Shown: positions 62,121 to 64,000 of the stretch, piece by piece
Numbering within the stretch: the first letter of the stretch is position 1
How the letters are laid out: each line of letters starts with the position of its first letter
Source: Heliopora coerulea
Lineage: Eukaryota; Cnidaria; Anthozoa; Scleralcyonacea; Helioporidae
Direction of reading: 5' to 3'
Assembly: GCA_030142905.1 (NCBI GenBank)
Contig: JASJOG010000353.1
Coordinates: 62,001 to 126,000 of the forward strand
Length of the DNA: 64,000 nucleotides
Made by a program: the position numbers and the translations under genes
Notes under the pieces: model-generated
Databases searched by the model: none
What the model was told of the DNA's origin: nothing
The model's input: the letters and a program-made list of their open reading frames with translations, nothing else

Positions 62121-64000
62121 TCTTAAAAGGTCGCTAATTTTACAAGGTTAAAAGATTTAGAGCACTAGCCTGGCCATGCTATCAAGTCAGCCAGGAACAT
62201 TGTGACTGTTTTATCCAACTCAAGTGTAGAAGATATTTTCAGAACAATTTACAAGTGGGGATGTATGTCCACTGTTTTGCTTCTGTTTCATAGTCCCTAG
62301 GCGACCAACCTAAAAATTAAGTTGCAAGTCCTGTTGCAAGCTTTAATTCTTTATGCCCCTTTAAAATAGCATACTTTGTCTAAAACTATTCGTATAAAAG
62401 TACTGATCAAATAGACCTTATTCCAAAATGGCTGCTGTCCAGGTGGAGTAGTGTGGAAACAAAGTCATAATGGCCAAATGTTTTCGGACTGATTATTTAC
62501 ATATAGTGCAATTGGAAGTAGAAAGCAATATTCAAGGCTAAATAATGAGTTCTTTCTTGTACAGACTGATTACTGACTGAAGATCATATTCCTGGGAGTT
62601 GTCTTTCTGGTCGCCTGCCTTCATTGAAAAAATGATGAATTAAAGTTCTGGTTGCAATGCTGAGGAACAAAGGTAACTTTTGTGTGATTGGTCGGTTTGT
62701 TAATTGAATAAAATTGTAAACAGGCTTCTTTTTAAGCACATGGTCAAAATAATCAATTGATCTCTGGAAATTAAGAAATTGGTATTTTGGACTGGAGATC
62801 ATGAAAGAATCTTTTTGCTGTTTCTCATCTACTTGACTTTACTAGATGATATAATGAGGAAATTATCATCTGTGAGAAATTTTTTAAAATCAAATGACTT
62901 AGGCCTGGAATAAACCGGGTTGAATGTTGGGTTGCCAACAAGTCTTTGATTAAGACTGTGGAACATTGCAGATTTACATTACTTCTTATTTGATTTATTC
63001 CCAAAATAAACCAGTTACCAAAAACAAACTCAATGTACATGATGAATAAACTTTTTATTAACAGTAATGAACAGAAGCATATCGACAAATTGAAGGGTGA
63101 TTGAGACATGCGCTGTCAATGGGAAACTGATCTAACATGTGGAGACAAGGGCGAACTCAAAGAGCAACTTTGAATGGTCTTCATCTTCAGGCTTCCCTGT
63201 GGAGGAACTGCAAAGCTAGAGTAACAAACTGGTTTTGTAGTATAGAATGTTGATCTTTTAGGATCAAGTAATTGTGCTTGAATCCTTGTGCATGCCTACT
63301 TCAAACAGCTACATAAATGTTTCCAGACCGTCTGACAGGAATCCCTTTCGTTAACGAGTTAGTCACAGTTTATTATTTCTGAAACTGGTGTTTATTTTCT
63401 CAACTGCCTTGCACCTGAAGCGTGATTGTTGTAAGGATACCAAAGAGGTCAAACCTGGCTTTCAAAGTCCACTCAGAAATAGGGCCTTATTTGACCGATT
63501 GAATTGGAAGAAATTTTGGTGCAATATACAAAACCAAATACGTATGTGATCAGGTTGTAATTGGCAATTATTTCACTATTTTTTTACAAGATACTGTGGT
63601 AAGAGATTGTTTTGCTGCTTGTTTTCAACAACACAAACAAGCTAAGTGGAAATACCAATTCCGAACGATGATACGTTTGTTAAGAAATTTGGACAAAATT
63701 GGCCATTTGACAGATTATGGCTTCTAGACATTGTTATTGAAGACCTCAGCTTTTCAATTATGTATTTGGTCATTTCACTGACCTTGCACTGTGTCTGTAG
63801 TGTGTGACTTTACTTGGCCAAGTGGGTGAGTGCATCTAAACTTTTGGGATAAAGCAGTTACATGAACTGATAAAATACAGTTGTTCCATCATAAACAGTT
63901 CTGTAGTTGAATATAAATCATGTACCGAGCAATGGTATGGGAATAGAATTAAGATGTTCCTTAAATAATCTTTTACTTTAAATGCTTTTTGATAAAGATT
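62121..64000. other. No recognisable feature
   Basis: AT-rich sequence with small open frames only. I see no domain, RNA gene or clear repeat to the window end. Confidence 0.5.

Overview
This window reads as nuclear DNA of an invertebrate animal. It is AT-rich, has no operon structure, and is almost filled by nested, decayed transposable elements: Penelope-like elements (PLEs) with GIY-YIG endonucleases, LINEs, Gypsy LTR elements, hAT DNA transposons, a Polinton/Maverick-type virus-like element, tRNA-derived SINEs and long microsatellites. The mix fits cnidarians, molluscs or similar aquatic invertebrates; the sequence alone does not decide the phylum. I found no complete host gene. One spliced host exon is possible near 1.14 kb.

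Layout. 0-0.5 kb: LINE endonuclease relic (-). 2.9-5.9 kb: DNA element with terminal inverted repeats of about 650 bp and a 4-bp target duplication. 6.4-8.7 kb: integrase-core gene relic (-) split by a LINE, whose flanking duplication is about 100 bp and contains a microinversion. 8.7-9.5 kb: PLE 3' end with a GIY-YIG ORF and a hammerhead-like fold. 9.65-14.39 kb: a young composite PLE made of two nearly identical halves in opposite orientation, three pseudo-LTRs each with a hammerhead ribozyme, bounded by a perfect 14-bp target duplication. 15.6-20.6 kb: relic of a large cysteine-rich gene (-), split by a PLE fragment. 20.8-25.8 kb: two hAT relics. 25.8-28.2 kb: a second type of PLE with short terminal direct repeats and a good hammerhead. 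28.3-35.4 kb: Polinton-like element (packaging ATPase, putative capsid-type protein, membrane protein, chromodomain integrase and unknown genes), cut off by a 1-kb microsatellite. 36.4-37.7 kb: two inverted SINE copies and a PLE relic. 37.9-42.0 kb: Gypsy relic (+). 42.3-44.3 kb: LINE relic (-). 44.3-46.6 kb: another PLE of the second type (-), again with a hammerhead. 46.8-49.1 kb: hAT relic (+). 49.4-52.9 kb: old diverged duplications of unknown nature. 53.0-54.1 kb: PLE relic (+). 56.1-56.3 kb: tRNA-like promoter inside a 43-bp inverted repeat. 57.1-62.1 kb: nearly complete Gypsy element (-) with short LTRs, carrying a 536-bp inserted MITE. The rest has no recognisable genes.

How the parts work together. 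In the PLEs a reverse transcriptase plus GIY-YIG endonuclease copies element RNA into a nicked target, and the hammerheads in the terminal repeats would cut the transcript. The Polinton-like block is organised like a small virus, with divergent transcription from about 34.06 kb. The nesting order shows repeated waves of insertion. The most unusual signals are the hammerheads in PLE types of different ages and families, a cluster of four back-to-back tri-loop mini-hairpins inside the Polinton integrase gene, the microinverted long target duplication, and the tRNA-like hairpin.
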